Assembly (NCBI GenBank): GCA_036925085.1
Contig: JAUPFP010000201.1
Span: forward strand, 1-64,000
DNA: 64,000 bases
From: Brachycybe producta
Taxonomy: Eukaryota; Arthropoda; Diplopoda; Playtdesmida; Andrognathidae
Direction of reading: 5' to 3'
The notes beneath the pieces are model-generated. The model was not told the DNA's origin. It did not search any database and was given only the letters and a program-made list of their open reading frames with translations. Both the position numbers and the translations under genes were made by a program. Positions 12,801 through 26,923 of the stretch are shown here, in pieces (position 1 is the stretch's first letter; each line of letters opens with the position of its first letter).

Positions 12801-14286
12801 AAGTTGAGGTTGAAGTTGAAATAGAAGTTGAAGTTGAAGTTAAAGTAGAAGTTGATGTTGAAGTTGAAGTTAAAGTTGAAGTTGAAGTTGAAGTTATAGT
12901 TGAAGTTGAAGTTAAAGTTGAAGTCGAAGTTATAGTTGATGTTGAAGTTGAAGTTGAAGTTGAAGTTGAATTTGAAGTTAAAATTGAAGTTAAAATTGAA
13001 GTTGAAATTAAAGTTGAAATTGAAGTTGAAATTGAAGTTAAAATAGAAAATCAAATTGAAGTTGAATTTGAAGTTGAGGTTGAAGTTGAAATTGAAGTTG
13101 AAGTTAAAATTGAAATTGAAGTTAAAGTTGAAGTCGAAGTTATAGTTGATGTTGAAGTTGAAGTTGAAGTTGAAGTTGAATTTGAAGTTAAAATTGAAGT
13201 TAAAATTGGAGTTGAAAGTGAAGTTGAAATTGAAGTTGAAATTGATGTTGAAATTTAAGTTGAAATTTAAGTTGAAATTGAAGTTGAAATTGAAGTTAAA
13301 ATTGAAGTTGTAATTGAAGTAGAAATTGAAGTTGAAATTGAAGTTGAAATTGAAGTTGAAATTGAAGTTGAAATTGAAAGTTAAAATTGAAGTTGAAATT
13401 GAAATTGAAATTGAAGTTGAAATTGAAGTTGAATTTAAAGTTGAAATTGAAGTTGAAATTGAAGTTGAAATTGAAGTTAAAATTGAAGTTTAAGTTTAAG
13501 TAAAGTTAAAGTTGAATTTGAAGTTGAACTTGAAAGTGAAGTTGAAGTTGAAGTTGAAGTTGAAGTTGAAGTTAAGTTGAAGATGAAATTAAGTTTGAAA
13601 TTGAAGTTGAAGTTGAAATTGAAGTTGAAATTGAAGTTAAATTTGAAGTTGAAATTGAAGTTGAAATTGAAGTTGAAACTGAAGTTGAAATTAAAGTTAA
13701 AATTGAAGTTGAAATTGAAGTTAAAATTGAAGTTGAAATTGAAGTTGAAATTGAAGTTGAATTTGAAGTTGAATTTGAAGTTAAAATTGAAGTTAAAATT
13801 AAGTTGAAATTGAAGTTGAAAGTGAAGTTGAAATTGAAGTTGAAGTTGAAGTTGACATTGAATTTGAATTTGAAATTGAAGTTGAAGTTGAATTCGAAGT
13901 CAAAGTCAAAGTCAAAATTGCAGTTGAAGTTAAAGTTGAAATTGAATATGATATTTTAGTTGAAGGTAAAGTTGAAGTTGAAGTTGAAGTTGAAATTGAA
14001 GTTGAAGTTGAAGTTAAAGTTTCAGTTGAAATTGAAGATGACATTGAAGTTGAAGTTGAAATTGAAGTTGATCTTGAAGTTGAAGTTGATGTTGAGTTTG
14101 AAGTTGTTGTTGAAGTTGAAATTGAAGATGAAGTTGAAGTTGAAGTTGAAGTTGAAGCTGAAATTGAAGATGAAATTGAAGTTGAATTTGAAGTTGAGGT
14201 TGAAGTTGTACTTGAAGTTGAAGATGATGTTGAGGTTAAAGTTATTGTAGAAGTTGAAGTTGAATATGAAGTTAAAATTGAAGTTT
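9900..14286. repeat. Complex C-containing satellite module, copy 1
   Basis: This module is less regular than the rest of the array. Beside GAAGTT words it carries GTTGTTGTTGAAG, GAAGTCAAAGTC, GACATT, GAAGCT, GATCTT and the segment GAATATGATATTTTAG (three times: near 10651, 12491 and 13946). The same order is found 12,637 bp to the right (10324 to 22961, 10977 to 23614, 13577 to 26214, 13960 to 26597) and again about 35.08 kb to the right. Single-base differences create or remove stops between copies, which argues against coding. Its first part resembles the ends of the neighbouring 2.8-kb units. Confidence 0.8.
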
Positions 14287-17200
14287 AAGTTTAAGTAAAG
14301 TTAAAGTTGAAGTTGAAGTTGAATTTGAAGTTAAAATTGAAGTTGAAATTGAAGTTGAAATTGAAGTTAAAATTGAAGTTAAAATTGAAGTTGAAATTAA
14401 AGTTGAAATTGAAGTTGAAATTGAAGTTGAAATTGAAGTTGAAATTGAAGTTAAAATTGAAGTTAAAATTGAAGTTGAAATTAAAGTTGAATTTGAAGTT
14501 GAAATTGAAGTTGAAATTGAAGTTGAAATTGAAGTTGAAATTGGAGTTGAATTTGAAGTTGAAATTGAAGTTGAAATTGAAGTTGAAATTGAAGTTGAAA
14601 TTAAAGTTAAAATTGAAGTTGAAATTGAAGTTAAAATTGAAGTTGAAATTTAAGTTGAAATTTAAGTTGAAATTGAAGTTGAAATTGAAATTGAAATTGA
14701 AGTTGAAATTGAAGTTGAAATTGAAGTTGAAATTGAAGTTGAAATTGAAGTTGAGATTAAAGTTGAAATTGAAGTTGAAATTGAAGTTAAAAATGAAGTT
14801 TAAATTTAAGTGAAGTTAAAGTTAAAGTTGAAGTTGAATTTGAAGTTGAACTTGAAGGTGAAATTGAAGTTGAAGTTAAGTTTGAAATTGAAATTGAATT
14901 TGAAGTTGAAATTGTAGTTAAAATTGAAGTTTAAGTTTAATTTAAGGTTAAAGTTTAAGTTTAAGTTGAAATTGAAGTTAAAATTGAAGTTTAAGTTTAA
15001 GTGAAGTTAAAGTTAAAGTTGAAGTTGAATTTGAAGTTGAACTTGAAGGTGAAATTGAAGTTGAAGTTAAGTTTGAAATTGAAATTGAATTTGAAGTTGA
15101 AATTGTAGTTAAAATTGAAGTTTAAGTTTAATTTAAGGTTAAAGTTGAAGTTTAAGTTGAATTTGAAGTTGAACTTGAAGGTGAAGTTGAAGTTCAAGTT
15201 AAGTTTGAAGTTGAAATTGAAGTTGAATTTGAAATTGAAATTGTAGTTAAAATTGAAGTTTAAGTTTAATTTAAGGTTAAAGTTGAAGTTTAAGTTGAAT
15301 TTGAAGTTGAACTTGAAGGTGAAGTTGAAGTTCAAGTTAAGTTTGAAGTTGAAATTGAAGTTGAATTTGAAATTAAAATTGAAGTTTAAATTTAAGTTAA
15401 GGTTTAAGTTGAATTTAAAATTGAACTTGAAGATGAAGTTGAAGTTGAAGTTAAGTTTGAAGTTGAAATTGAAGTAGAGTTTGAAGTGGAAATTGAATTT
15501 GAAGTTGAAGTTAAAGAAGAAGTTGATGTTGAAGTTGAAGTTAAAGTTGAAGTTGAGGTTGAAGTTGTTGTTGAAGTTGTAGTTGAAGTTGAAGTTGAAG
15601 TTGAAGTTGAAGTTGAAGTTGAAGTTGAAGTTTAAGTTGAAATTGATGATGAAATCAAAGTTGAATTTGAAGTTGGAGATGAAATTGAAGTTGAATTTCA
15701 AGTTGAGGTTGAAGTTGAAATTGAAGTTGATTTTGAAATTGAAGTTGAAGTTGAAGTTAAAGTTAAAGTTGAAATTGAAGATGAATTTGAAATTGAGGTT
15801 GAAGTTGAAATTAAATTTGAAGTTGAAGTTAAAGAAGAAGTTGATGTTGAAGTTGAAGTTAAAGTTGAAGTTGAGGTTGAAGTTGTTGTTGAAGTTGTAG
15901 TTGAAGTTGAAGTTGAAGTTGAAGTTTAAGTTGAAATTGATGATGAAATCGAAGTTGAATTTGAAGTTGAGGTTGAAGTTGAGGTTGAAGTTGAATTTGA
16001 AGCTGAAGTTGAAGTTAAAGTTGAAGTCGAAGTTATAGTTGATGTTGAAGTTGAAGTTGAAGTTGAAGTTGAATTTGAAGTTAAAATTGAAGTTAAAATT
16101 GAAGTTGAAATTAAAGTTGAAATTGAAGTTGAAATTGAAGTTGAAATTGAAGTTGAAATTGAAGTTAAAATTGAAGTTAAAATTGAATTTGAAATTAAAG
16201 TTGAATTTGAAGTTGAAATTGAAGTTGAAATTGAAGTTGAAATTTAAGTTGAAATTGAAGTTGAAATTGAAGTTAAAATTGAAGTTGTAATTGAAGTAGA
16301 AATTGAAGTTGAAATTGAAGTTGAAATTGAAGTTGAAATTGAAGTTGAAATTGAAAGTTAAAATTGAAGTTGAAATTGAAGTTAAAATTGAAGTTTAAGT
16401 TTAAGTAAAGTTAAAGTTGAAGTTGAAGTTAAGTTGAAGTTGAAATTAAGTTTGAAATTGAAGTTGAAATTGAAGTTAAATTTGAAGTTGAAATTGAAGT
16501 TGAAATTGAAGTTGAAACTGAAGTTGAAATTAAAGTTAAAATTGAAGTTGAAATTGAAGTTAAAATTGAAGTTGAAATTGAAGTTGAAATTGAAGTTGAA
16601 TTTGAAGTTGAATTTGAAGTTAAAATTGAAGTTAAAATTAAGTTGAAATTGAAGTTGAAGTTGAAGTTGACATTGAATTTGAATTTGAAATTGAAGTTGA
16701 AGTTGAATTCGAAGTCAAAGTCAAAGTCAAAATTGCAGTTGAAGTTAAAGTTGAAATTGAATATGATATTTTAGTTGAAGGTAAAGTTGAAGTTGAAGTT
16801 GAAGTTGAAATTGAAGTTGAAGTTGAAGTTAAAGTTTCAGTTGAAATTGAAGATGACATTGAAGTTGAAGTTGAAATTGAAGTTGATCTTGAAGTTGAAG
16901 TTGATGTTGAGTTTGAAGTTGTTGTTGAAGTTGAAATTGAAGATGAAGTTGAAGTTGAAGTTGAAGTTGAAGCTGAAATTGAAGATGAAATTGAAGTTGA
17001 ATTTGAAGTTGAGGTTGAAGTTGTACTTGAAGTTGAAGATGATGTTGAGGTTAAAGTTATTGTAGAAGTTGAAGTTGAATATGAAGTTAAAATTGAAGTT
17101 TAAGTTTAAGTAAAGTTAAAGTTGAAGTTGAAGTTGAATTTGAAGTTAAAATTGAAGTTGAAATTGAAGTTGAAATTGAAGTTAAAATTGAAGTTAAAAT

Positions 17201-20200
17201 TGAAGTTGAAATTAAAGTTGAAATTGAAGTTGAAATTGAAGTTGAAATTGAAGTTGAAATTGAAGTTAAAATTGAAGTTAAAATTGAAGTTGAAATTAAA
17301 GTTGAATTTGAAGTTGAAATTGAAGTTGAAATTGAAGTTGAAATTGAAGTTGAAATTGGAGTTGAATTTGAAGTTGAAATTGAAGTTGAAATTGAAGTTG
17401 AAATTGAAGTTGAAATTAAAGTTAAAATTGAAGTTGAAATTGAAGTTAAAATTGAAGTTGAAATTTAAGTTGAAATTTAAGTTGAAATTGAAGTTGAAAT
17501 TGAAATTGAAATTGAAGTTGAAATTGAAGTTGAAATTGAAGTTGAAATTGAAGTTGAAATTGAAGTTGAGATTAAAGTTGAAATTGAAGTTGAAATTGAA
17601 GTTAAAAATGAAGTTTAAATTTAAGTGAAGTTAAAGTTAAAGTTGAAGTTGAATTTGAAGTTGAACTTGAAGGTGAAATTGAAGTTGAAGTTAAGTTTGA
17701 AATTGAAATTGAATTTGAAGTTGAAATTGTAGTTAAAATTGAAGTTTAAGTTTAATTTAAGGTTAAAGTTTAAGTTTAAGTTGAAATTGAAGTTAAAATT
17801 GAAGTTTAAGTTTAAGTGAAGTTAAAGTTAAAGTTGAAGTTGAATTTGAAGTTGAACTTGAAGGTGAAATTGAAGTTGAAGTTAAGTTTGAAATTGAAAT
17901 TGAATTTGAAGTTGAAATTGTAGTTAAAATTGAAGTTTAAGTTTAATTTAAGGTTAAAGTTGAAGTTTAAGTTGAATTTGAAGTTGAACTTGAAGGTGAA
18001 GTTGAAGTTCAAGTTAAGTTTGAAGTTGAAATTGAAGTTGAATTTGAAATTGAAATTGTAGTTAAAATTGAAGTTTAAGTTTAATTTAAGGTTAAAGTTG
18101 AAGTTTAAGTTGAATTTGAAGTTGAACTTGAAGGTGAAGTTGAAGTTCAAGTTAAGTTTGAAGTTGAAATTGAAGTTGAATTTGAAATTAAAATTGAAGT
18201 TTAAATTTAAGTTAAGGTTTAAGTTGAATTTAAAATTGAACTTGAAGATGAAGTTGAAGTTGAAGTTAAGTTTGAAGTTGAAATTGAAGTAGAGTTTGAA
18301 GTGGAAATTGAATTTGAAGTTGAAGTTAAAGAAGAAGTTGATGTTGAAGTTGAAGTTAAAGTTGAAGTTGAGGTTGAAGTTGTTGTTGAAGTTGTAGTTG
18401 AAGTTGAAGTTGAAGTTGAAGTTGAAGTTGAAGTTGAAGTTGAAGTTTAAGTTGAAATTGATGATGAAATCAAAGTTGAATTTGAAGTTGGAGATGAAAT
18501 TGAAGTTGAATTTCAAGTTGAGGTTGAAGTTGAAATTGAAGTTGATTTTGAAATTGAAGTTGAAGTTGAAGTTAAAGTTAAAGTTGAAATTGAAGATGAA
18601 TTTGAAATTGAGGTTGAAGTTGAAATTAAATTTGAAGTTGAAGTTAAAGAAGAAGTTGATGTTGAAGTTGAAGTTAAAGTTGAAGTTGAGGTTGAAGTTG
18701 TTGTTGAAGTTGTAGTTGAAGTTGAAGTTGAAGTTGAAGTTTAAGTTGAAATTGATGATGAAATCGAAGTTGAATTTGAAGTTGAGGTTGAAGTTGAGGT
18801 TGAAGTTGAATTTGAAGCTGAAGTTGAAGTTAAAGTTGAAGTCGAAGTTATAGTTGATGTTGAAGTTGAAGTTGAAGTTGAAGTTGAATTTGAAGTTAAA
18901 ATTGAAGTTAAAATTGAAGTTGAAATTAAAGTTGAAATTGAAGTTGAAATTGAAGTTGAAATTGAAGTTGAAATTGAAGTTGAAATTGAAGTTAAAATTG
19001 AAGTTAAAATTGAATTTGAAATTAAAGTTGAATTTGAAGTTGAAATTGAAGTTGAAATTGAAGTTGAAATTTAAGTTGAAATTGAAGTTGAAATTGAAGT
19101 TAAAATTGAAGTTGTAATTGAAGTAGAAATTGAAGTTGAAATTGAAGTTGAAATTGAAGTTGAAATTGAAGTTGAAATTGAAAGTTAAAATTGAAGTTGA
19201 AATTGAAGTTAAAATTGAAGTTTAAGTTTAAGTAAAGTTAAAGTTGAAGTTGAAGTTAAGTTGAAGTTGAAATTAAGTTTGAAATTGAAGTTGAAATTGA
19301 AGTTAAATTTGAAGTTGAAATTGAAGTTGAAATTGAAGTTGAAACTGAAGTTGAAATTAAAGTTAAAATTGAAGTTGAAATTGAAGTTAAAATTGAAGTT
19401 GAAATTGAAGTTGAAATTGAAGTTGAATTTGAAGTTGAATTTGAAGTTAAAATTGAAGTTAAAATTAAGTTGAAATTGAAGTTGAAGTTGAAGTTGACAT
19501 TGAATTTGAATTTGAAATTGAAGTTGAAGTTGAATTCGAAGTCAAAGTCAAAGTCAAAATTGCAGTTGAAGTTAAAGTTGAAATTGAATATGATATTTTA
19601 GTTGAAGGTAAAGTTGAAGTTGAAGTTGAAGTTGAAATTGAAGTTGAAGTTGAAGTTAAAGTTTCAGTTGAAATTGAAAATGACATTGAAGTTGAAGTTG
19701 AAATTGAAGTTGATCTTGAAGTTGAAGTTGATGTTGAGTTTGAAGTTGTTGTTGAAGTTGAAATTGAAGATGAAGTTGAAGTTGAAGTTGAAGTTGAAGC
19801 TGAAATTGAAGATGAAATTGAAGTTGAATTTGAAGTTGAGGTTGAAGTTGTACTTGAAGTTGAAGATGATGTTGAGGTTAAAGTTATTGTAGAAGTTGAA
19901 GTTGAATATGAAGTTAAAATTGAAGTTTATGTTTAAGTTGCAGTTGAATTAAATATAAAATTGAAGTTAAATTTGAAGTTGAGGTTGAAGTTGAAGTTGA
20001 AGTAAAAATTGAAGTTGAAGTTAAGTTGAAGATGACATTGAAGTTGGGGATGATGTAGGAGTTGAAGTTGAAGTTGGAGATGAAATTGAAGTTGAATTTG
20101 AAGTTGAGGTTGGAGTTGAAATAGAAGTTGAAGTGGAAGTTAAAGTTGAAGTTGAAGTTGAAGTTATAGTTGAAGTTGAGGTTGAAGTTGTTGTTGAAGT

Positions 20201-22524
20201 TGTAGTTGAAGATAAAGTTGAAGTTGAAGTTGAAGTTGAAAATAAATTTGAAGTTGAAGTTGAAATTGAAGTTGAATTTGAAGTTGAATTTGAAGTTAAA
20301 ATTGAAGTTAAAATTAAGTTGAAATTGAAGTTGAAAGTGAAGTTGAAATTGAAGTTGAAGTTGAAGTTGACATTGAATTTGAATTTGAAATTGAAGTTGA
20401 AGTTGAATTCGAAGTCAAAGTCAAAGTCAAAATTGCAGTTGAAGTTAAAGTTGAAATTGAATATGATATTTTAGTTGAAGGTAAAGTTGAAGTTGAAGTT
20501 GAAGTTGAAATTGAAGTTGAAGTTGAAGTTAAAGTTTCAGTTGAAATTGAAGATGACATTGAAGTTGAAGTTGAAATTGAAGTTGATCTTGAAGTTGAAG
20601 TTGATGTTGAGTTTGAAGTTGTTGTTGAAGTTGAAATTGAAGATGAAGTTGAAGTTGAAGTTGAAGTTGAAGCTGAAATTGAAGATGAAATTGAAGTTGA
20701 ATTTGAAGTTGAGGTTGAAGTTGTACTTGAAGTTGAAGATGATGTTGAGGTTAAAGTTATTGTAGAAGTTGAAGTTGAATATGAAGTTAAAATTGAAGTT
20801 TAAGTTTAAGTAAAGTTAAAGTTGAAGTTGAAGTTGAATTTGAAGTTAAAATTGAAGTTGAAATTGAAGTTGAAATTGAAGTTAAAATTGAAGTTAAAAT
20901 TGAAGTTGAAATTAAAGTTGAAATTGAAGTTGAAATTGAAGTTGAAATTGAAGTTGAAATTGAAGTTAAAATTGAAGTTAAAATTGAAGTTGAAATTAAA
21001 GTTGAATTTGAAGTTGAAATTGAAGTTGAAATTGAAGTTGAAATTGAAGTTGAAATTGGAGTTGAATTTGAAGTTGAAATTGAAGTTGAAATTGAAGTTG
21101 AAATTGAAGTTGAAATTAAAGTTAAAATTGAAGTTGAAATTGAAGTTAAAATTGAAGTTGAAATTTAAGTTGAAATTTAAGTTGAAATTGAAGTTGAAAT
21201 TGAAATTGAAATTGAAGTTGAAATTGAAGTTGAAATTGAAGTTGAAATTGAAGTTGAAATTGAAGTTGAGATTAAAGTTGAAATTGAAGTTGAAATTGAA
21301 GTTAAAAATGAAGTTTAAATTTAAGTGAAGTTAAAGTTAAAGTTGAAGTTGAATTTGAAGTTGAACTTGAAGGTGAAATTGAAGTTGAAGTTAAGTTTGA
21401 AATTGAAATTGAATTTGAAGTTGAAATTGTAGTTAAAATTGAAGTTTAAGTTTAATTTAAGGTTAAAGTTTAAGTTTAAGTTGAAATTGAAGTTAAAATT
21501 GAAGTTTAAGTTTAAGTGAAGTTAAAGTTAAAGTTGAAGTTGAATTTGAAGTTGAACTTGAAGGTGAAATTGAAGTTGAAGTTAAGTTTGAAATTGAAAT
21601 TGAATTTGAAGTTGAAATTGTAGTTAAAATTGAAGTTTAAGTTTAATTTAAGGTTAAAGTTGAAGTTTAAGTTGAATTTGAAGTTGAACTTGAAGGTGAA
21701 GTTGAAGTTCAAGTTAAGTTTGAAGTTGAAATTGAAGTTGAATTTGAAATTGAAATTGTAGTTAAAATTGAAGTTTAAGTTTAATTTAAGGTTAAAGTTG
21801 AAGTTTAAGTTGAATTTGAAGTTGAACTTGAAGGTGAAGTTGAAGTTCAAGTTAAGTTTGAAGTTGAAATTGAAGTTGAATTTGAAATTAAAATTGAAGT
21901 TTAAATTTAAGTTAAGGTTTAAGTTGAATTTAAAATTGAACTTGAAGATGAAGTTGAAGTTGAAGTTAAGTTTGAAGTTGAAATTGAAGTAGAGTTTGAA
22001 GTGGAAATTGAATTTGAAGTTGAAGTTAAAGAAGAAGTTGATGTTGAAGTTGAAGTTAAAGTTGAAGTTGAGGTTGAAGTTGTTGTTGAAGTTGTAGTTG
22101 AAGTTGAAGTTGAAGTTGAAGTTGAAGTTGAAGTTGAAGTTGAAGTTTAAGTTGAAATTGATGATGAAATCAAAGTTGAATTTGAAGTTGGAGATGAAAT
22201 TGAAGTTGAATTTCAAGTTGAGGTTGAAGTTGAAATTGAAGTTGATTTTGAAATTGAAGTTGAAGTTGAAGTTAAAGTTAAAGTTGAAATTGAAGATGAA
22301 TTTGAAATTGAGGTTGAAGTTGAAATTAAATTTGAAGTTGAAGTTAAAGAAGAAGTTGATGTTGAAGTTGAAGTTAAAGTTGAAGTTGAGGTTGAAGTTG
22401 TTGTTGAAGTTGTAGTTGAAGTTGAAGTTGAAGTTGAAGTTTAAGTTGAAATTGATGATGAAATCGAAGTTGAATTTGAAGTTGAGGTTGAAGTTGAGGT
22501 TGAAGTTGAATTTGAAGCTGAAGT
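14287..22524. repeat. About 2.8-kb higher-order unit, three copies
   Basis: Landmarks at 14307, 14997, 15253, 15583 and 16039 recur 2,815 bp later (17122, 17812, 18068, 18398, 18854) and again 3,700 bp after that (20822, 21512, 21768, 22098, 22554). The middle copy carries an extra 0.88 kb (about 19917-20801), which contains a second copy of the GAATATGATATTTTAG segment 873 bp after the first. The third copy runs into the next complex module. The copies appear nearly identical by eye. No gene is visible. Confidence 0.8.
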
Positions 22525-25500
22525 TGAAGTTAAAGTTGAAGTCGAAGTTATAGTTGATGTTGAAGTTGAAGTTGAAGTTGAAGTTGAATTTGAAGTTAAA
22601 ATTGAAGTTAAAATTGAAGTTGAAATTAAAGTTGAAATTGAAGTTGAAATTGAAGTTGAAATTGAAGTTGAAATTGAAGTTAAAATTGAAGTTAAAATTG
22701 AATTTGAAATTAAAGTTGAATTTGAAGTTGAAATTGAAGTTGAAATTGAAGTTGAAATTTAAGTTGAAATTGAAGTTGAAATTGAAGTTAAAATTGAAGT
22801 TGTAATTGAAGTAGAAATTGAAGTTGAAATTGAAGTTGAAATTGAAGTTGAAATTGAAGTTGAAATTGAAGTTGAAATTGAAAGTTAAAATTGAAGTTGA
22901 AATTGAAGTTAAAATTGAAGTTTAAGTTTAAGTAAAGTTAAAGTTGAAGTTGAAGTTAAGTTGAAGTTGAAATTAAGTTTGAAATTGAAGTTGAAATTGA
23001 AGTTAAATTTGAAGTTGAAATTGAAGTTGAAATTGAAGTTGAAACTGAAGTTGAAATTAAAGTTAAAATTGAAGTTGAAATTGAAGTTAAAATTGAAGTT
23101 GAAATTGAAGTTGAAATTGAAGTTGAATTTGAAGTTGAATTTGAAGTTAAAATTGAAGTTAAAATTAAGTTGAAATTGAAGTTGAAGTTGAAGTTGACAT
23201 TGAATTTGAATTTGAAATTGAAGTTGAAGTTGAATTCGAAGTCAAAGTCAAAGTCAAAATTGCAGTTGAAGTTAAAGTTGAAATTGAATATGATATTTTA
23301 GTTGAAGGTAAAGTTGAAGTTGAAGTTGAAGTTGAAATTGAAGTTGAAGTTGAAGTTAAAGTTTCAGTTGAAATTGAAAATGACATTGAAGTTGAAGTTG
23401 AAATTGAAGTTGATCTTGAAGTTGAAGTTGATGTTGAGTTTGAAGTTGTTGTTGAAGTTGAAATTGAAGATGAAGTTGAAGTTGAAGTTGAAGTTGAAGC
23501 TGAAATTGAAGATGAAATTGAAGTTGAATTTGAAGTTGAGGTTGAAGTTGTACTTGAAGTTGAAGATGATGTTGAGGTTAAAGTTATTGTAGAAGTTGAA
23601 GTTGAATATGAAGTTAAAATTGAAGTTTATGTTTAAGTTGCAGTTGAATTAAATATAAAATTGAAGTTAAATTTGAAGTTGAGGTTGAAGTTGCAGTTGA
23701 AGTAAAAATTGAAGTTGAAGTTAAGTTGAAGATGACATTGAAGTTGGGGATGATGTAGGAGTTGAAGTTGAAGTTGGAGATGAAATTGAAGTTGAATTTG
23801 AAGTTGAGGTTGGAGTTGAAATAGAAGTTGAAGTGGAAGTTAAAGTTGAAGTTGAAGTTGAAGTTATAGTTGAAGTTGAGGTTGAAGTTGTTGTTGAAGT
23901 TGTAGTTGAAGATAAAGTTGAAGTTGAAGTTGAAGTTGAAAATAAATTTGAAGTTGAATTTGAAGTTGAAGTTAAAGTTAAAGTTGAATTTGAAGATACA
24001 TTTGAAGTTGAGGTTGAAGTGGAAATTGAATTTGAAGTTGAAGTTAAAGAAGAAGTTGATGTTTAAGTTGAATTTAAAGTTGAAGTTGAGGTTGAAGTTG
24101 TTGTTGAATTTGAAGTTGGAGATTAAATTGAAGTTGAATTTCAAGTTGAGGTTGAAGTTGAAGTTGAAGTTATAGTTGAAGTTAAGGTTGAAGTTGTTGT
24201 TGAAGTTGTAGTTGAAGATAAAGTTGAAGTTGAAGTTGAAGTTGAAAATAAAATTGAAGTTGAATTTGAAGTTGAGGTTGAAGTTGAAATTGAAGTTGAT
24301 TTTGAAGTTGAATTTGAAGTTGAAGTTAAAACTAAAGTTGAACTTGAAGTTGAATTTGAAGTTGAGGTTGAAGTTGAAATTGAATTTGAAGTTGAAGTTA
24401 AAGAAGAAGTTGATGTTGAAGTTGAAGTTAAAGTTGAAGTTGAGGTTGAAGTAGAGGTTGAAGTTGAATTTGAAGCTGAAGTTGAAGTTAAAGTAGAAGT
24501 CGATGTTGACATTGAAGTTACAATTAAAGTTGACGTTGAAGTTATAGTTGAAGTTGAGGTTGAAGTTGTTGTTGAAGTTGTAGTTGAAAATGAAGTTGAA
24601 GTGGAAGTTGAAGTTAAAAATAAAATTGAAGTTGAATTTGAATTTGAGGTTGAAGTTGAAATTGAAGTTGATTTTGAAGTTGAATTTGAAGTTGAAGTTA
24701 AAACTAAAGTTGAACTTGAAGTTGAATTTGAAGTTGAGGTTGAAGTTGAAATTGAATTTGAAGTTAAAGTTAAAGTAGAAGTTGATGTTGAAGATGAAGT
24801 TAAAGTTGAAGTTAAGGTTGAAGTTGAGGTTGAAGTTGTTGTTGAAGTTGTAGTTGAAGATGAAGTTGAAATTGAAGTTAAAATTGAAAATCAAATTGAA
24901 GTTGAATTTGAAGTTGAGGTTGAAGTTGAAATTGAAGTTGAAGTTAAAATTGAAATTGAAGTTAAAGTTGAAGTCGAAGTTATAGTTGATGTTGAAGTTG
25001 AAGTTGAAGTTGAAGTTGAAATTGAAGTTGAAGTTGAAGTTGAAGTTGAAGTTGAAGTTGAAGTTGAAGTTGAATTTGAAGTCGAAGTCGAAGTCAAAAT
25101 TGCAGTTGAAGTTAAAGTTGAAATTGAATATGATATTTTAGTTGAAGGTAAAGTTGAAGTTGAAGTTGAAGTTGAAATTGAAGTTGAAGTTGAAGTTAAA
25201 GTTTCAGTTGAAATTGAAGATGACATTGAAGTTGAAGTTGAAATTGAAATTGATCTTGAAGTTGATGTTGAGGTTGAAGTTGTTGTTAAAGTTGAAATTG
25301 AAGATGAAGTTGAAGTTGAAGTTGAAGTTGAAGCTGAAATTGAAGATGAAATTGAAGTTAAGTTGAAGATGACATTGAAGTTGGGGTTGATGTAGGAGTT
25401 GAAGTTGAAGTTGGAGATGAAATTGAAGTTGAATTTGAAGTTGAGGTTGAAGTTGAAATAGAAGTTGAAGTTGAAGTTAAAGTAGAAGTTGATGTTGAAG

Positions 25501-26923
25501 TTGAAGTTAAAGTTGAAGTTGAAGTTGAAGTTATAGTTGAAGTTGAAGTTAAAGTTGAAGTCGAAGTTATAGTTGATGTTGAAGTTGAAGTTGAAGTTGA
25601 AGTTGAATTTGAAGTTAAAATTGAAGTTAAAATTGAAGTTGAAATTAAAGTTGAAATTGAAGTTGAAATTGAAGTTAAAATAGAAAATCAAATTGAAGTT
25701 GAATTTGAAGTTGAGGTTGAAGTTGAAATTGAAGTTGAAGTTAAAATTGAAATTGAAGTTAAAGTTGAAGTCGAAGTTATAGTTGATGTTGAAGTTGAAG
25801 TTGAAGTTGAAGTTGAATTTGAAGTTAAAATTGAAGTTAAAATTGGAGTTGAAAGTGAAGTTGAAATTGAAGTTGAAATTGATGTTGAAATTTAAGTTGA
25901 AATTTAAGTTGAAATTGAAGTTGAAATTGAAGTTAAAATTGAAGTTGTAATTGAAGTAGAAGTTGAAGTTGAAATTGAAGTTGAAATTGAAGTTGAAATT
26001 GAAGTTGAAATTGAAAGTTAAAATTGAAGTTGAAATTGAAATTGAAATTGAAGTTGAAATTGAAGTTGAATTTAAAGTTGAAATTGAAGTTGAAATTGAA
26101 GTTGAAATTGAAGTTAAAATTGAAGTTTAAGTTTAAGTAAAGTTAAAGTTGAATTTGAAGTTGAACTTGAAAGTGAAGTTGAAGTTGAAGTTGAAGTTGA
26201 AGTTGAAGTTAAGTTGAAGATGAAATTAAGTTTGAAATTGAAGTTGAAGTTGAAATTGAAGTTGAAATTGAAGTTAAATTTGAAGTTGAAATTGAAGTTG
26301 AAATTGAAGTTGAAACTGAAGTTGAAATTAAAGTTAAAATTGAAGTTGAAATTGAAGTTAAAATTGAAGTTGAAATTGAAGTTGAAATTGAAGTTGAATT
26401 TGAAGTTGAATTTGAAGTTAAAATTGAAGTTAAAATTAAGTTGAAATTGAAGTTGAAAGTGAAGTTGAAATTGAAGTTGAAGTTGAAGTTGACATTGAAT
26501 TTGAATTTGAAATTGAAGTTGAAGTTGAATTCGAAGTCAAAGTCAAAGTCAAAATTGCAGTTGAAGTTAAAGTTGAAATTGAATATGATATTTTAGTTGA
26601 AGGTAAAGTTGAAGTTGAAGTTGAAGTTGAAATTGAAGTTGAAGTTGAAGTTAAAGTTTCAGTTGAAATTGAAGATGACATTGAAGTTGAAGTTGAAATT
26701 GAAGTTGATCTTGAAGTTGAAGTTGATGTTGAGTTTGAAGTTGTTGTTGAAGTTGAAATTGAAGATGAAGTTGAAGTTGAAGTTGAAGTTGAAGCTGAAA
26801 TTGAAGATGAAATTGAAGTTGAATTTGAAGTTGAGGTTGAAGTTGTACTTGAAGTTGAAGATGATGTTGAGGTTAAAGTTATTGTAGAAGTTGAAGTTGA
26901 ATATGAAGTTAAAATTGAAGTTT
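22525..26923. repeat. Complex C-containing satellite module, copy 2
   Basis: This matches copy 1 with a constant offset of 12,637 bp over about 10.24-14.29 kb; upstream of that the offset is 12,625, a 12-bp indel. It contains GAATATGATATTTTAG segments near 23288, 25128 and 26583. Copy 2 has a stop (TAA) near 24063 that copy 1 lacks, so the long frame seen in the third copy is not conserved. Confidence 0.8.
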
